From: Delphinus delphis
Lineage: Eukaryota; Chordata; Mammalia; Artiodactyla; Delphinidae
Reading direction: 5' to 3'
NCBI RefSeq assembly: GCF_949987515.2
Contig: NC_082703.1
Coordinates: 14,966,680 to 15,030,679 of the forward strand
DNA: 64,000 nt
The position numbers and the translations under genes are program-made. Below the pieces are notes generated by a model, which had not been told where the DNA came from, made no database searches, and saw only the letters and a list, made by a program, of their open reading frames with translations. Positions 31,171-42,639 of this stretch are shown one piece after another. Numbering within the stretch: the first letter of the stretch is position 1; every line of letters starts with the position of its first letter.

Positions 31171-33120
31171 TAAATAAGTGGAGGACAGAGCACAGAGTGA
31201 CAAGTGGCTTTTGATATCTGCCACAAAGCATTACCAGCAAAACAGTTCTTGGAAAACAGAGGCAGAAGTGGTTATGCAAAAGGTTAGCCACTGTTCCTCT
31301 AAATCCATCACGATGAAGACCATGATCATAATAATACAAGCTAGATTGATCTGTTAGGACAGCAAGTATAGATAAAAATTGTTTGGGTAGATTTTTTTTC
31401 CTTGTGGCTAGAAATAGAGAAAGAAAGTAATAACCATAAAAGTGAATTTCACTTTGTAATTAGACATAGTTTGCATGTGGTGTGAAAGGAAAGATGTCTA
31501 ATTGTGTGCACACATTTAACCTAGTAAGTCTAGTCAACTTCTAATTATTTAATTACTTCACCAAATTGGATGATAGGTGGATAATGAGAAATGATGAAAA
31601 AGTGACTCTGGTATACTGAAAATGCAAACAGTATCTATAATTCCAGTACAGTGAAGTAGGACAGGAATTTAGAGCCCTCCCTCCCCACTAACTTTGCACA
31701 CGAGGAGAGTAATCCTCAGAGGGGAAGCACACTTGCCCATGTGTGACAGACAAATTAGGGTAAGAACTTGGGATAGGACTTGAGGGGCAATGAAAAAGTG
31801 GGGATGGAGCTTGTAAACTTGTCCCCCTATCCCCCCACCCCATGACAATATCCAACTGTCATGTATTGTGCCAAACATGTCAGGAGTTGCTGTAATTACA
31901 AGCAAATCGAGAATTAAAAAGACAGTTGATTTCAGTTCCCCTAGAGTGAAAACAAAGTAATGATTGCAGAGAAAGTAAAGGAAATGAATCTCCTTGAGGC
32001 ACTGGTTAAAGCCTATCTTGGGAATGAGAGTGAGGGAGGGAAGGAGTCGGCAGACGGTTCAGAGGGTGGGACCTCTTGGAAGAGATAATAGGCTTATGTG
32101 GTTGATCAAACGTTAGCTGAAGTACATTTCTCATTCGCACTTTAGAACTCAGCAACGAATTAGGGTAAAAAGATAAAGTTTTCATTTTAACTTAGAAAAG
32201 GATGACTTCATAAACCTTTGGTGATGTTGTTTAAGATGCTTATAAACACTATAAAGCCATTCACATCTGTTATTGGGAAGTTGTGGTCTGTGCATCTGCC
32301 ATATCATGTTACATAGGGTAGGTACCTTCTACCATATTATGAAACAATTTCACAAGAATCTGACACATGAGAAAATATTCTGAAAGTATGTCCTGAGTGG
32401 TACTTTGGGACTATACAGTGCTATGCTTGGAGAATATATGTTACCTGTCCCTAAAACTTTGTTAAATATTGAGTGTACTTTTTTTTTAATGTAAAGAGGT
32501 TCATAACAGTATTAAAATAGGCTCTTTCACTTCAGCTGGAGTTCTGAACCATATTTCAATTCTACTGGGTTTGAGAGAAGTAAAATTGTTTACAATCATA
32601 GTCTAAGATTTTTCAATTAGCAGGAGGAATGAAATGTAGGCGAATTTGAATTTGCAAACAAGTTGTGATCTAAATGTCCACTTTCAAGTCTGCTATTTGG
32701 AATTCTGAAATCATCTTCTTATAGAAAAACAAAACTAAACACCTGACCTGGTAGCCCAGATTGCCAAGTCTGCTCACTAAATCCCTTTAGACAATAATGT
32801 ACCTAAAATTTAACTGCTTTTTTGTTCTTTGTAACATAAGCCACAAGTACAAGAACCTAATGGCAAAGTGCATAGTTCCTCTAATGTATGGACTTACTGA
32901 CCTTCCCCTTGTACAGAGTGGGGTGTGTCTAGGAGGGAGGTGACAGAAGGAATGAACAGTCTTGCCAGTGTAACCCCCCAGCACACACTCCCCTTCTTAT
33001 TTCACAGCCCCTGTGATTGGTTCTCCTGATTCCCTTTCCAGGCACAGCAGATATTGCTGACTAGGTTTTATCTCTTCTTGGGTCCAGAGCAAGAGGAAAC
33101 ATACTTAAACCAGAATCCAG
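31171..33120. other. Largely unannotated interval before the L1
   Basis: About 1.95 kb. A possible decayed MIR lies near 31690-31775 (CACACGAGGAGAGTAATCC, then CACTTGCCCATGTGTGACAG). The rest shows no repeat or gene I recognise. A weak target-duplication candidate for the L1 sits at 33106-33120. Confidence 0.45.
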
Positions 33121-33129
33121 AGGGATCTT

Positions 33130-33138
33130 CAAGATGGC
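33130..33138 (+). promoter_or_regulatory. YY1-like motif at the L1 5' end
   Basis: CAAGATGGC lies about ten bases from the L1 start. Human L1 carries the same motif in the same place, where YY1 sets the correct transcription start. Motif match seen in sequence; function here is inferred by analogy. Confidence 0.6.
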
Positions 33139-34442
33139 AGAGGAGTGAGACACGGAGATCACCTTCCTCCCCACAAATACATCAGAAATACATCTACACG
33201 TGGAACAACTCCTACAGAACACCTACTGAACGCTGGCAGAAGACCTCAGACTTCCCAAAAGGCAAGAAACTCCCCACGTACCTGGGTAGGGCAAAAGAAA
33301 AAAGAAAAAACAGAGACAAAAGAATAGGGATGGGACCTGCACCAGTGGGAGGGAGCTGTGAAGGAGGAAAAGTTTCCACACACCAGGAGCCCCTTCGCGG
33401 GCGGAGATTGCAGTGGAGGAGGGGGAGCTTCGGAGCTGCAGAGGAGAGCACAGCAACAGGAGTGCGGAGGGCAAAGCAGAGAGATTCCCGCACAGAGGAT
33501 TGGTGCCAACCAGCACTCACCAGCCTGAGAGGCTTGTCTGCTTACCCGCCCGCGGCGGTCGGGGTCTGGGAGCTGAGGCTCGGGCTTCGGTCAGAGCACA
33601 GGGAGAGGACTGGGGCTGGCTGCATGAACACAGCCTGAAGGGGGCTAGTGCACCAGAGCTAGCTGGGAGGGATTCCAGGAAAAAGTCTGAATCTGCCTAA
33701 GAGGCAAGAGACCATTGTTTCGGTGTGTGCGAGGAGAGGGGATTCAGAACACCACCTAAATGAGCTCCAGAGACAGGCGTGAGCCGCGGCTATCAGCGTG
33801 GACCCCAGAGACAGGCATGAAACAGGCTGCTGCTGCAGCCACCAAGAAGCCTGTGTGCAAGCACAGGTCACTCTCCACACCTCCCCTCCCAGGAGCCTGT
33901 GCAGCCCGCCACTGCCAGGGTCCCGTGATCCAGGGACAACTTCCCCAGGAGAACGCACGGCGCACCTCAGGCTGGTGCAACGTCACGCCACCCTCTGCCA
34001 CCACTGTCTCACCCCACACTCCATACCCCTCCATCCCTCCGGCCTGAGTGAGCCAGAGCCCCCTAATCAGCTGCTCCTTTAGCCCCATCCGGTCTGAGCG
34101 AAGAGCAGACGCCCTCAGGCGACCTACACACAGAGGCAGGTCCAAATCCAAAGCTGAACTCCAGGAGCTGTGCGAACAAAGAAGAGAAAGGGAAATCTCT
34201 CCCAGCAGCCTCAGGAGCAGCAGATAAAATTTCCAGAATCAACTTGATGTACCCTGCATCTATGGAATACCTGAATAGACAACGAATCATCCCAAAATTG
34301 AGGTGGTAGACTTTGGGAGCAACTGTAGACTTGAGGTTTGCTTTCTGCATCTAATTTGTTTCTGGTTTTATGTTTAACTTAGTTTAGTATTTAGAGCTTA
34401 TTATCATTGGTAGATTTGTTTACTGACTTGGTTGCTCTCTTC

Positions 34443-34445
<3 letters not shown>

Positions 34446-34491
<46 letters not shown>
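34446..34491. repeat. (TA)n microsatellite inside the L1 5' region
   Basis: Uninterrupted TA alternation in the T-rich spacer of the L1 5' untranslated region; likely expanded after insertion from a shorter TATA tract. Confidence 0.95.
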
Positions 34492-34495
<4 letters not shown>

Positions 34496-34744
34496 CCTTT
34501 TTCTGTTTTTGTGAGTGTGTATATGTATGCTTTTTGTGTGATTTTGTCTGTATAGCTTTGCTTTTACCATTTGTCCTAGAGTTCTGTCTGTTTTGTTTGT
34601 TTGTTTGTTTTGTTTTTTGGTATAGATTTTAGTGCTTGTTATCATTGGTGGATTGGTTTTTGGTTTGGTTGCTCCTTTCTCTTTCATTTTTCTTATTACA
34701 TTTTTTTAATAATTTTTATTTTAACAACTTTATGTTATTTTATT

Positions 34745-34892
34745 TTCCCTCCCTCCCTCCCTTTCTTTCTTTTGTTTCTTTCCTTCTTTCTTTCATTCTC
34801 TCCCCCTCCCCTCCCCTCCCCCTCCCCTCCCCTTACCCCTCCCTCTCCCCTTCCCCCTCCCTCTCCCCTTCCCCCTCCCCCCCCCTTTCCTT
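34745..34892 (+). repeat. Long polypyrimidine tract (CT-rich, then C-rich)
   Basis: Nearly all C and T on the plus strand: CCCTCCCT and CTTTCTTT words to about 34800, then CCCCTCCCCTCC-type words to 34890 including a run of ten C. Only a few A or G bases interrupt it. Such tracts can form triplex or i-motif/G-quadruplex structures and are error-prone in assembly. It lies in the L1 5' untranslated region. Confidence 0.9.
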
Positions 34893-35391
34893 CTGACCCA
34901 TGTGGCTGACAGGGTCTTGGTGCTCCGGCCGGTTTCAGGCCAGAGCCTCTAAGGTGGGAGAGCCGAGTTCAGGACACTGGACCACCAGAGACCTCCTGGC
35001 CCCACGTAATATCAAATGGCAAAAGCTCTCCCAGAGATCTCCAGCTCAATGCTAAGACCCAGCTCCACTCAACAACCAGCAAGCTACAGTGCTGGACACC
35101 CTAGGCCAAACAACTAGCAAGACAGGAACACAACCCCACCCATTAGCAGAGAGGTTGCCTAAAATCATAATAAGTTCACAGACACCCCAAAACACACAAC
35201 CAGACACGATCCTGCCCACCAGAAAGACAAGATCCAGCCTCATCCACCAGAACACAGGAACCAGTCCCCTCCATCAGGAAGCTTACACAACGCACTTACC
35301 CACTTTACCCAGCGGGGGAGACACCAAGCAACGGGAACTACAAACCTGCAGCCTGTGAAAAGGAGACCCCAAACACAGTAAGTTAAGCAAA

Positions 35392-36280
35392 ATGAGAAGA
35401 CAGAGAAATACACAGCAGATGAAGCAGCAAGGTAAAAACCCACCAGAACAAACAAATGAAGAGGAAATAGGCAGTCTACCTAAAAAAGAATCCAGAGTAA
35501 TGATAGTAAAGATGATCCAAAATATTGGAAATAGAATGGAGAAAATACAAGAAATGTTTAACAAGGACCTAGAAGAACTAAAGAGCAAACAAACAATGTT
35601 GAAAACACAAAAATGAAATTAAAAATACTCTAGAAGGAATCAATAGCAGAATAATTGAGGCAGAAGAACGGATAAGTGACCTGGAAGATAAAATAGTGGA
35701 AATAACTACCAAGAGCAGAATAAAGAAAAAGGAATGAAAACAACTGAGAAGTCTCAGAAGTCTCTTGGACAACATTAAACGCACCAACATTTGAATTACA
35801 GGGGTGCCAGAAGAAGGAGAGAAAAAAAAAGGGAAGGAGAAAATACTGGAAGAGATTACAGTTGAAAACGTCACTAATATGGCACAGGAAATAGTTAATC
35901 AAGTCCAGGAAGCCCAGAGAGTCCCATAGAGGATAAATCCAAGGAGAAACATGCCAAGACACATATTAATCAAACTATCAAAAATTAAGTACAAAGAAAA
36001 AGTATTAAAAGCAGCAAGGGAAAAGCAACAAATAACATACAAGGGAATCCCCATAAGGTTAACAGCTGATCTTTCAGCAGAAACTCTGCAAGCCAGAAGG
36101 GAGTGGCAGGACATATTTAAAGTGATGAAAGGGAAAAACCTACAACCAAAATTATTCTACTCAGCAAGGATCTAATTCAGATTCAACAGAGAAATTAAAA
36201 CCTTTACAGACAAGTAAAAACTAAGTGAATTCAGTACCACCAAACCAGCTTTACAACAAATGCTAAAGGAACTTCTCTAG
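35392..36280 (+). pseudogene. L1 ORF1 remnant (RNA-binding protein), broken
   Basis: L1 ORF1p is a trimeric RNA-binding chaperone that coats L1 RNA: coiled coil, RRM, C-terminal domain. The start ATG at 35392 sits in AAAATGAGAAG, the usual cetartiodactyl context. The first 74 codons are open, with heptad-like residues near the end of this part (KMIQNIGNRMEKIQEMFNKD). A shift of frame near 35612 and stops at 35735, 35792, 35927, 36173 and 36215 break the rest. The best preserved part is the C-terminal domain at 35951-36172, which keeps the RLTADLSAETLQARREW motif. The old terminal stop is at 36278-36280, giving about 296 codons, close to normal. No product can be made. Confidence 0.92.
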
Positions 36281-36336
36281 GCAGGAAACACAAGAGAAGG
36301 AAAAAACCTACAATAACAAACCCAACAATTAAGAAA

Positions 36337-39300
36337 ATGGGAATAGGAACATACATATCGATAATTACCTTAAATGTAAATGGATTAAATGCTCCAACCA
36401 AAAGACATAGACTGGCTGAATGGATACAAAAACAAGACCCTTATATATGCTGTCTACAAAAGACCCACTTCAGACCTAGGGACACATACAAGACTGAAAG
36501 TGACGGGATGGAAAAAGATATTCTATGCAAATGGAAATCAAAAGAAAGCTGGACTAGCAATTCTCTTATCAGACAAAATAGACTTTAAAACAAAGACTAT
36601 TACAAGAGACAAAGAAGGACACTACATAATGATCAAGGGATCAATCCAAGAAGAAGATATAACAACTGTAAATATTTATGCACCCAACATAGGAGCACCT
36701 CAATACATAAGGCAAATGCTAACAGCCATAAAAGGGGAAATTGACAGTAACACAATCATAGTAGGAGACTTTAACACCCCACTTTCACCCATGGACAGAT
36801 CATCCAAAATGAAAATAAATAAGGAAACACAAGCTTTAAATGATACATTAGGGGCTTCCCTGGTGGCGCAGTGGTTGAGAGTCTGCCTGCTAATGCAGGG
36901 GACAAGGGTTCGAGCCCTGGTCTGGGAAGATCCCACATGCCGTGGAGCAACTAGGCCCGTGAGCCACAACTACTGAGCCTGCGCGTTTGGAGCCTGTGCT
37001 CCACAACAAGAGAGGCCACGATAGTGAGAGGCCCGCGCAGCGCGATGAAGAGTGGCCCCCGCTTGCCACAACTAGAGAAGGCCCTCGCACAGAAATGAAG
37101 ACCCAACACAGCCATAAATAAATAAATTAATAAACTCCTACCCCCAACATCTTCTTAAAAAAAAAAAAAGATACATTAAACAAGATGGACTAAATTGATA
37201 TTTAGAGGACATTCCATCCAAAAACAACAGAATACACTTTCTTCTCAAGTGCTCATGGAATATTCTCCAGGATAGATCATATCTTGGGTCACAAATCAAG
37301 CCTTGGTAAATTTAAGAAAATTGAAATCGTATCAAGTATCATTTCCAACCAGAGAGCTATGAGACTAGATATTAATTACAGGAAAAAATCTGTTAAAAAT
37401 ACAAACCCATGGAGGCTAAACAATACACTATTAAATAACCAAGAGATCGCTGAAGAAATCAAGGAGGAAATCAAAAAATACCTAGAGACAAATGACAATG
37501 AAAACACGACAACCCAAAACCTATGGGAGGCAGCAAAAGCAGGTCTAAGAGGGAAGCTTATAGCAATACAATCCTACCTCAAGAAATAAGAAACTTCTCA
37601 AATAAACAACCTAACCTTACACCTAAAACAATTAGAGAAAGAAGAACAAAAAACCCTAAGGCAGCAGAAGGAAAGAAATCATAAAGTTCTGATCAGAAAT
37701 AAATGAAAAAGAAATGAAGGAAACAATAGCAAAGATCAATAAAACTAAAAGCTGGTTCTTTGAGAATATAAACAAAATTGATAAACCATTAGCCAGATGC
37801 ATCAAGAAAAAAAGAGAGAAGACTCAAACCAATAGAAATAGAAATGAAAAAGGAGAAGTAACAACTGACACTGAAGAAACACAAAGGATCATGAGAGATT
37901 ACTACAAGCAGCTATATGCCAATAAAATGGACAGCCTGAAAGAAATGGACAAATTCTTAGCAAAGCACAAGCTTCTGAGACTGAACCAGGAAGAAATAGA
38001 AAATATAAACAGACCAATCACAAGCACCGAAATTGAAACTGTGATTAAAAATTTTATAACAAACAAAAGCCCAGGACCAGATGGCTTCACAGGCAAATTC
38101 TAACAGACATTTAGAGAAGAGCTACCACCTGTCCTTCTCAAACTCTTCCAAAATATAGCAGAGGGAGGAACACTCCCTAACTCATTCTACAAGGCCACCA
38201 TCACCCTGATACCAAAACCAGGCAAAGATATCACAAAAAAAGAAAACTAGAGGCCAATATCACTGATGAACATAGATACAAAAATCCTCAACAAAATACT
38301 AGCAAACAGAATCCAACAGCACATTAAAAGGATCATACACCATGATCAAGTGGGGTTTACCCCAGGAATGAAAGGATTCTTCAATATATGCAAATCAATA
38401 AATGTGATACACCATATTAACAAAGTGAAGGAGAAAATCGATATGATCAACTCAATAGATGCAGAAAAAGCTTTCGACAAAATTCAACACCCATTTATGA
38501 TAAAAACTCTCCAGAAAATAGGCTCAGAGGGAACTTACCTCAACATAATAAAGGCCATATATGACAAACCCACAGCCAACATTGTTCTTAATGGTGAAAA
38601 ACTGAAACCATTTCCACTAAGATCAGGAACAAGACAAGGTTGCCCACTCTCACAACTATTATTCAACATAGTTTTGGAAGTTTTAGCCACAGCAATCAGA
38701 GACTAAAAAGAAATAAAAGGAATCCAAATCAGAAAAGAAGTAAAACTGTCACTGCTTGCAGATAACATGATACTATACATAGAGAATCCTAAAGATGCTA
38801 CTAGAAAACTACTAGAGCTAATCAATGAATTTGGTAAAGTAGGAGGATACAAAATTAATGCACAGAAATCTCTTACATTGCTATACACTAATGATGAAAA
38901 ATCTGAAAGAGAAATTAAGGAAACACTCCCATTTACCACTGCAACAAAAAGAATAAAATACCTAGGAATAAACCTACCTGAGGAGACAAAAGACCTGTAT
39001 GTAGAAAACTATAAGACACTGATGAAAGAAATTAAAGATGATACAAACAGATGGAGAGATATATCATGTTCTTGGATTGGAAGAATCAACATTGTGAAAA
39101 TGACTATACTACCTAAAGCAATCTAAAGATTCAGTGCAATCCCTATCAAACTACCAATGGCATATTTCACAGAAGTAGAACAAAACATTTCACAATTTGT
39201 ATGGAAACAGAAAAGACCCCAAACAGCCAAAGCAATATTGAGAAAGAAAAACAGAGCTGGAGGAATCAGGATCCTGGTCTTCAGACTATATTACAAAGCT

Positions 39301-40477
39301 ACAGTAATCAACACAGTATGTACTGGCACCAAAACGAAATATAGTTCAATGGAAGAGGATAGAAAGCCCAGAGATAAACCCACACACATATGGTCACCTT
39401 ATCTTTGATAAAGGAGGCAGGAATATAAAATGGAGAAAAGACAGCCTTTTCAATAAGTGGTGCTGGGAAAACTGGACAGCTAGATGTAAAAGAATGAAAT
39501 TAGAACATTCCCTAACACCGTACACAATAATAAACTCAAAATGTATTAAAGGCCTAAATGTAAGGCCAGACACTACAAAACTCTTAGAGGAAAACAAAGG
39601 CAGAACACTCTATGACATTAATCACAGCAAGACCCTTTTTCACCCACCTCCTAGAGAAATGGAAATAAAAACAAATATAAACACATGGGACCTAATGAAA
39701 CTTAAAATCTTTTGCACAGCAAAGGAAAACATAAACAAGACCAAAAGACAACCCTCAAAATGGTAGAAAATATTTGCAAATGAAGCAACTGACAAAGGAT
39801 TAATCTCCAAAATTTACAAGCAGCTCTTGCTGCTCAGTATCAAAGAAAAAAACAACCCAATCCAAAAATGGGCAGAAGACCTAAATAGACATTTCTCCAA
39901 AGAGGATATACAGATTGCCAACAAGCACATGAAAGGATGCTCAATAACACTAATCATTAGAGAAATGCAAATCAAAACTACAATGAGGTATCACCTCACA
40001 CCAGTCAGAATGGCCATCACCAACATATCTACGAACAATAAATGGTGGAGAGGGTGTGGAGAAAAGGGAACCCTCCTGCACTGTTGGTGGGAATATAAAT
40101 TGATACAGCCACTCTGGAGAACAGTATGGAGGTTCCTTAAAAAACTAAAAATTGAACTACCATACGACCCAGCAATCCCACTACTGGGCATATACCCTGA
40201 GAAAACTATAATTTAAAAAGAGTCATGTACCACAATGTTCACTGCAGCTCTATTTACAATAGCCAGGACATGGAAGAAACCTAAGTGTCCATTGACAGAT
40301 GAATGGATAAACCAGATGTGGCACATATATGCAATGGAATCTTATTCAGCCATAAAAAGAAATGAAATTGAGTTACTTGTATTGAGGTGGATGGACCTAG
40401 AGTCTGTCATACAGAGTGAAGTAAGTCAGAAAGAGAAAAAGAAATATTGTATGCTAACACATATATATGGTATCTAA
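36337..40477 (+). pseudogene. L1 ORF2 remnant (endonuclease-reverse transcriptase), broken and split by a SINE
   Basis: ORF2p nicks DNA with an APE-type endonuclease and copies L1 RNA with a reverse transcriptase. Start ATG 36337. An extra A near 36491 shifts frame 1 to 2; a SINE interrupts at 36851-37169; then stops at 37191, 37203 and 37587, indels at 37640-37710, stops at 38101, 38248, 38704 and 39124, another frame shift at about 39319-39400, and stops at 39764 and 40214. Key residues: TLNVNGLN and GDFN are kept, but the endonuclease glutamate of CCLQETH is lysine (codon 36460), the terminal SDH has become SNQ (37347-37352), and the reverse transcriptase FADD is LADN (38755-38766). DAEKAFD is kept. 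The C-terminal zinc knuckle has lost two of three cysteines (40043 Trp, 40094 Tyr). Old terminal stop 40475-40477. Confidence 0.95.
36851..37169 (+). mobile_element. CHR-type SINE nested in L1 ORF2, intermediate subfamily
   Basis: Begins GGGCTTCCCTGGTGGCGCAG directly after GATACATTA (36842-36850) and is followed by the same nine bases at 37170-37178. Intact B-box GGTTCGAGCCC. It has the full long-form 3' half (GAAGACCCAACACAGCC, then AATAAATAAATTAATAAA) but carries words otherwise seen in the short form: CCCGTGAGCCAC, TTTGGAGCCTGTGCTCC, GAGAGGCCAC, GTGAGAGGCCCGCG. The tail has an extra CTCCTACCCCCAACATC segment before the last A run. It lies in the endonuclease part of ORF2 in the same orientation as the L1. 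Confidence 0.96.
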
Positions 40478-40843
40478 AAAAAAAAAAGGTTCTGAAGAAC
40501 GTAGGGGCAGGACAGGAATAATGATGCAGATGTAGAGAATGGACTTGAGGACACGGGGAGGGGGAAGGGTAAGCTGGGACGAAGTGAGAGAGTGGCATGG
40601 ACATATATACACTACCAAACGTAAAATAGATAGCTAGTGAGAAGCAGGTGCACAGCACAGGGAGATCAGCTCGGTGCTTTGTGACCACCTAGAGGGGTGG
40701 GATAGGGATGGTGGGAGGGAGATGCAAGAGGGAGGGAATATGGGGCTATATGTATACGTATAGCTGATTCACTTCGTTAAACAGCAGCAACTAACACAAC
40801 ATTGTAAAGCAATTATACTCCAATAAATATGTTTAAAAAATAT
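40478..40843 (+). other. L1 3' untranslated region
   Basis: Starts after the ORF2 stop with an A run, then a G-rich stretch (GGACACGGGGAGGGGGAAGGG near 40549), as in most mammalian L1 3' ends. It ends CATTGTAAAGCAATTATACTCC, AATAAATATG and a short A tail. The G-rich part could form a G-quadruplex on this strand. Confidence 0.85.
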
Positions 40844-40849
40844 AACAGA

Positions 40850-41419
40850 ATACACTGGTTTTGGTATTTTATGAATGTTTTAGAAAACAAAGGGAGAAAC
40901 AACTATTAAATGAATCTCTATATGCAAAAACATTACATTTTCATAATAATGGTTATAAAGAAAGCTTTACCTAACTTGTCAGGAAAATCAGATACAGACA
41001 GTCCCAAGTGTGTCCTCATGGGAGCCTGAGGATGTGCAGGTGCTCTGAGGCTGAGAGCTGCAGCGCTGGGGGTGGGGACACAAGCAGGTGCAGATCTGGG
41101 AATTTAATCTCTCTTTTGCAATATACACCCATTCTGGACCACCCTTGGTGTGCAGATTTAACCCTTAGTTAAATCAGTTAGAAGGTTAGAGATGGCAGAG
41201 AGAGGAGGGAAGAGAGAAGAGAAGTGGCTGCTATTTCCATGGCTACCTCCAGGAGGTCTTGGTCACCAGTAAATCAGGAAAGACGAATAAGCAACAGTCC
41301 CTTTCCCACAGGCACAGAAGCATGAGAAGCTCATTTCAGTATATGAAGCATGCATGCATGGAAAAGGCACTTTCTATAAGAACATAGAATAGAGGCTCCA
41401 AATCCTTAAGGGATGGGGG
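40850..41419. other. No recognised feature
   Basis: About 570 bases, partly GC-richer (41030-41100). No repeat or gene recognised. Confidence 0.45.
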
Positions 41420-41880
41420 AGTATTAAAAAAGACTTCCTGGAGATCTCACTTGCAGCAATATTGTGTAAATGTGGAGGGAGAGAAAAAAAGGTGTGTATG
41501 AAGGGAAAGAGGTGGGAAAGAGTGCGGCCTTCATGGGGGTGGCATGTATGTGCCTGATGGTTGAGCACAAGTTGTTCCTTGTTGCTGGAGCTTAAGGTCC
41601 ACTATGTGGCAAGGGGTGCAAAACAAGCTAGAGAGATAGGCTCACTCAGGGCTGAGTGCCAGGCTAAGGAAGTTGGATATTGTTCTCTATAGCATAGGGA
41701 GCTACCAAAGCTTAGCAGAAGTGACAATGAGAGATTTGCATTTTGGATGGATGACAGTGTGTGTTGGATTTAAGGATGACAGACTGGAAAGGATACCGGT
41801 TAGGACTGTTGCCATAAGAAAGATGATGAAGACTGTATGAAAACCATTGTTGGAGTGTTGCTAGTAGGAATGGAGGGAAT
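41420..41880 (-). mobile_element. Probable L2 LINE, antisense
   Basis: AAGACTTCCTGGAGATCTCACTTGCAG resembles the antisense 'aaggcttcctggaggaggtgac' block, followed by GCTGAGTGCCAGGCTAAGGAAGTTGG, ATAGCATAGGGAGCTACC, and a GCATTTTGGATGGATGACAGTG block, in L2 order. Diverged; ends approximate. Confidence 0.55.
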
Positions 41881-41975
41881 GGTTTCTGATTCCAAAAATA
41901 TTTGGATACTTTGGTTAAATATGACTGAATAAACACATTCACTTAGATTAGATCCCTCCCCCAGACAAATTGTAA

Positions 41976-41979
<4 letters not shown>

Positions 41980-42016
<37 letters not shown>
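41980..42016. repeat. (GA)n microsatellite
   Basis: About eighteen uninterrupted GA units. Confidence 0.97.
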
Positions 42017-42019
<3 letters not shown>

Positions 42020-42639
42020 TGGAAACAAAGGAGGACACAGAGATAATGCAAGCCATATCAATAATATTTTTACTGTGTAAAGTATTGATAGATGGACTGT
42101 TGGTAGCTACATAGAGCTACAGAGAGCTGTATTCTCAGCCTTCCTGGGGGAAGTCAGCAAGAAGGAAGCAGATTCCTTGAGCTTAAAGAAACCTGAACTT
42201 GCTCAAAGAATGGAGGCACCAGTTATTAGGGATGGGAATGTGGGGATGAAAAGAGGAGGAATGACTTTACATGTAGCACTTAGATTCCCAGATCCACCGG
42301 CCCATGATGCATAGCCAGTTAACTGCCTGTCTGCCACTTCAACAGGGCACAAGAAATTTATTCTCTCCAGAGACTAATCACACAGGTTCTGGACCCAAAG
42401 AAACTGGGCAGAGCTGAGGGCAGGATAAGATGCAGGAGTGGAAATAGAGAGTAAGTGAAAGGCTGACACTCCCTTCTCCTGCTCACCCCTTTGGATTTTG
42501 ACAACCAGAAATCACCTAGCATTTGTGAAACTTCCCAAAGAGAGCTGCAGTTCAACCAGATCATTAGTCATCACTAGTAAACAAGTCTTAGAGTGGCCCC
42601 CTCCATCTTTGTTCCAGCATAGAGCATCCAATCAACTTT
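42017..42639. other. No recognised feature
   Basis: About 620 bases of unique sequence. Minus-strand frame 42358-42564 is short and unrecognised. Confidence 0.45.

Larger units (their letters stand above)
33121..35391 (+). promoter_or_regulatory. L1 5' untranslated region / internal promoter
   Basis: CpG- and GC-rich between about 33370 and 33620, which is unlike the AT-rich flanks. The middle part (34340-34910) is a T-rich spacer with TA and CT tracts. The last part (34910-35390) is A/C-rich and leads into ORF1 through AAGTTAAGCAAAATGAGAAG. Long frames here, including a 194-residue one at 33054-33638 and several on the other strand, are by-products of the GC-rich composition. In intact L1s this region drives RNA polymerase II transcription from inside the element. 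Confidence 0.85.
33121..40843 (+). mobile_element. Near-full-length cetacean-type L1 retrotransposon, inactivated
   Basis: A single sense-strand L1 of about 7.7 kb: 5' untranslated region (33121-35391), ORF1 remnant (35392-36280), ORF2 remnant (36337-40477, split by a SINE), 3' untranslated region with AATAAATATG and a short A tail ending near 40843. L1s copy themselves by target-primed reverse transcription and also mobilise SINEs. This copy has several frameshifts, many stops and a nested SINE, so it is dead. A weak target duplication is possible: ACCAGAATCCAG before and AACAGAATACAC after. Being full length, it escaped the usual 5' truncation. Confidence 0.95.

Noticed and set aside
33054..33638. 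194-residue open frame
   Set aside because: It lies across the GC-rich L1 5' untranslated region, overlaps other frames on both strands, and its translation is low in information. L1s of this group have open stretches here by composition.
34601..34909. Frames rich in Phe/Ser/Pro
   Set aside because: Translation of the T-rich and CT-rich spacer in the L1 5' region; pure composition effect.
36851..36925. tRNA gene suggested by A-box and B-box
   Set aside because: The boxes belong to the head of a tRNA-derived SINE; no cloverleaf or anticodon arm of a real tRNA can be formed with confidence, and an A-rich tail and target duplication are present.
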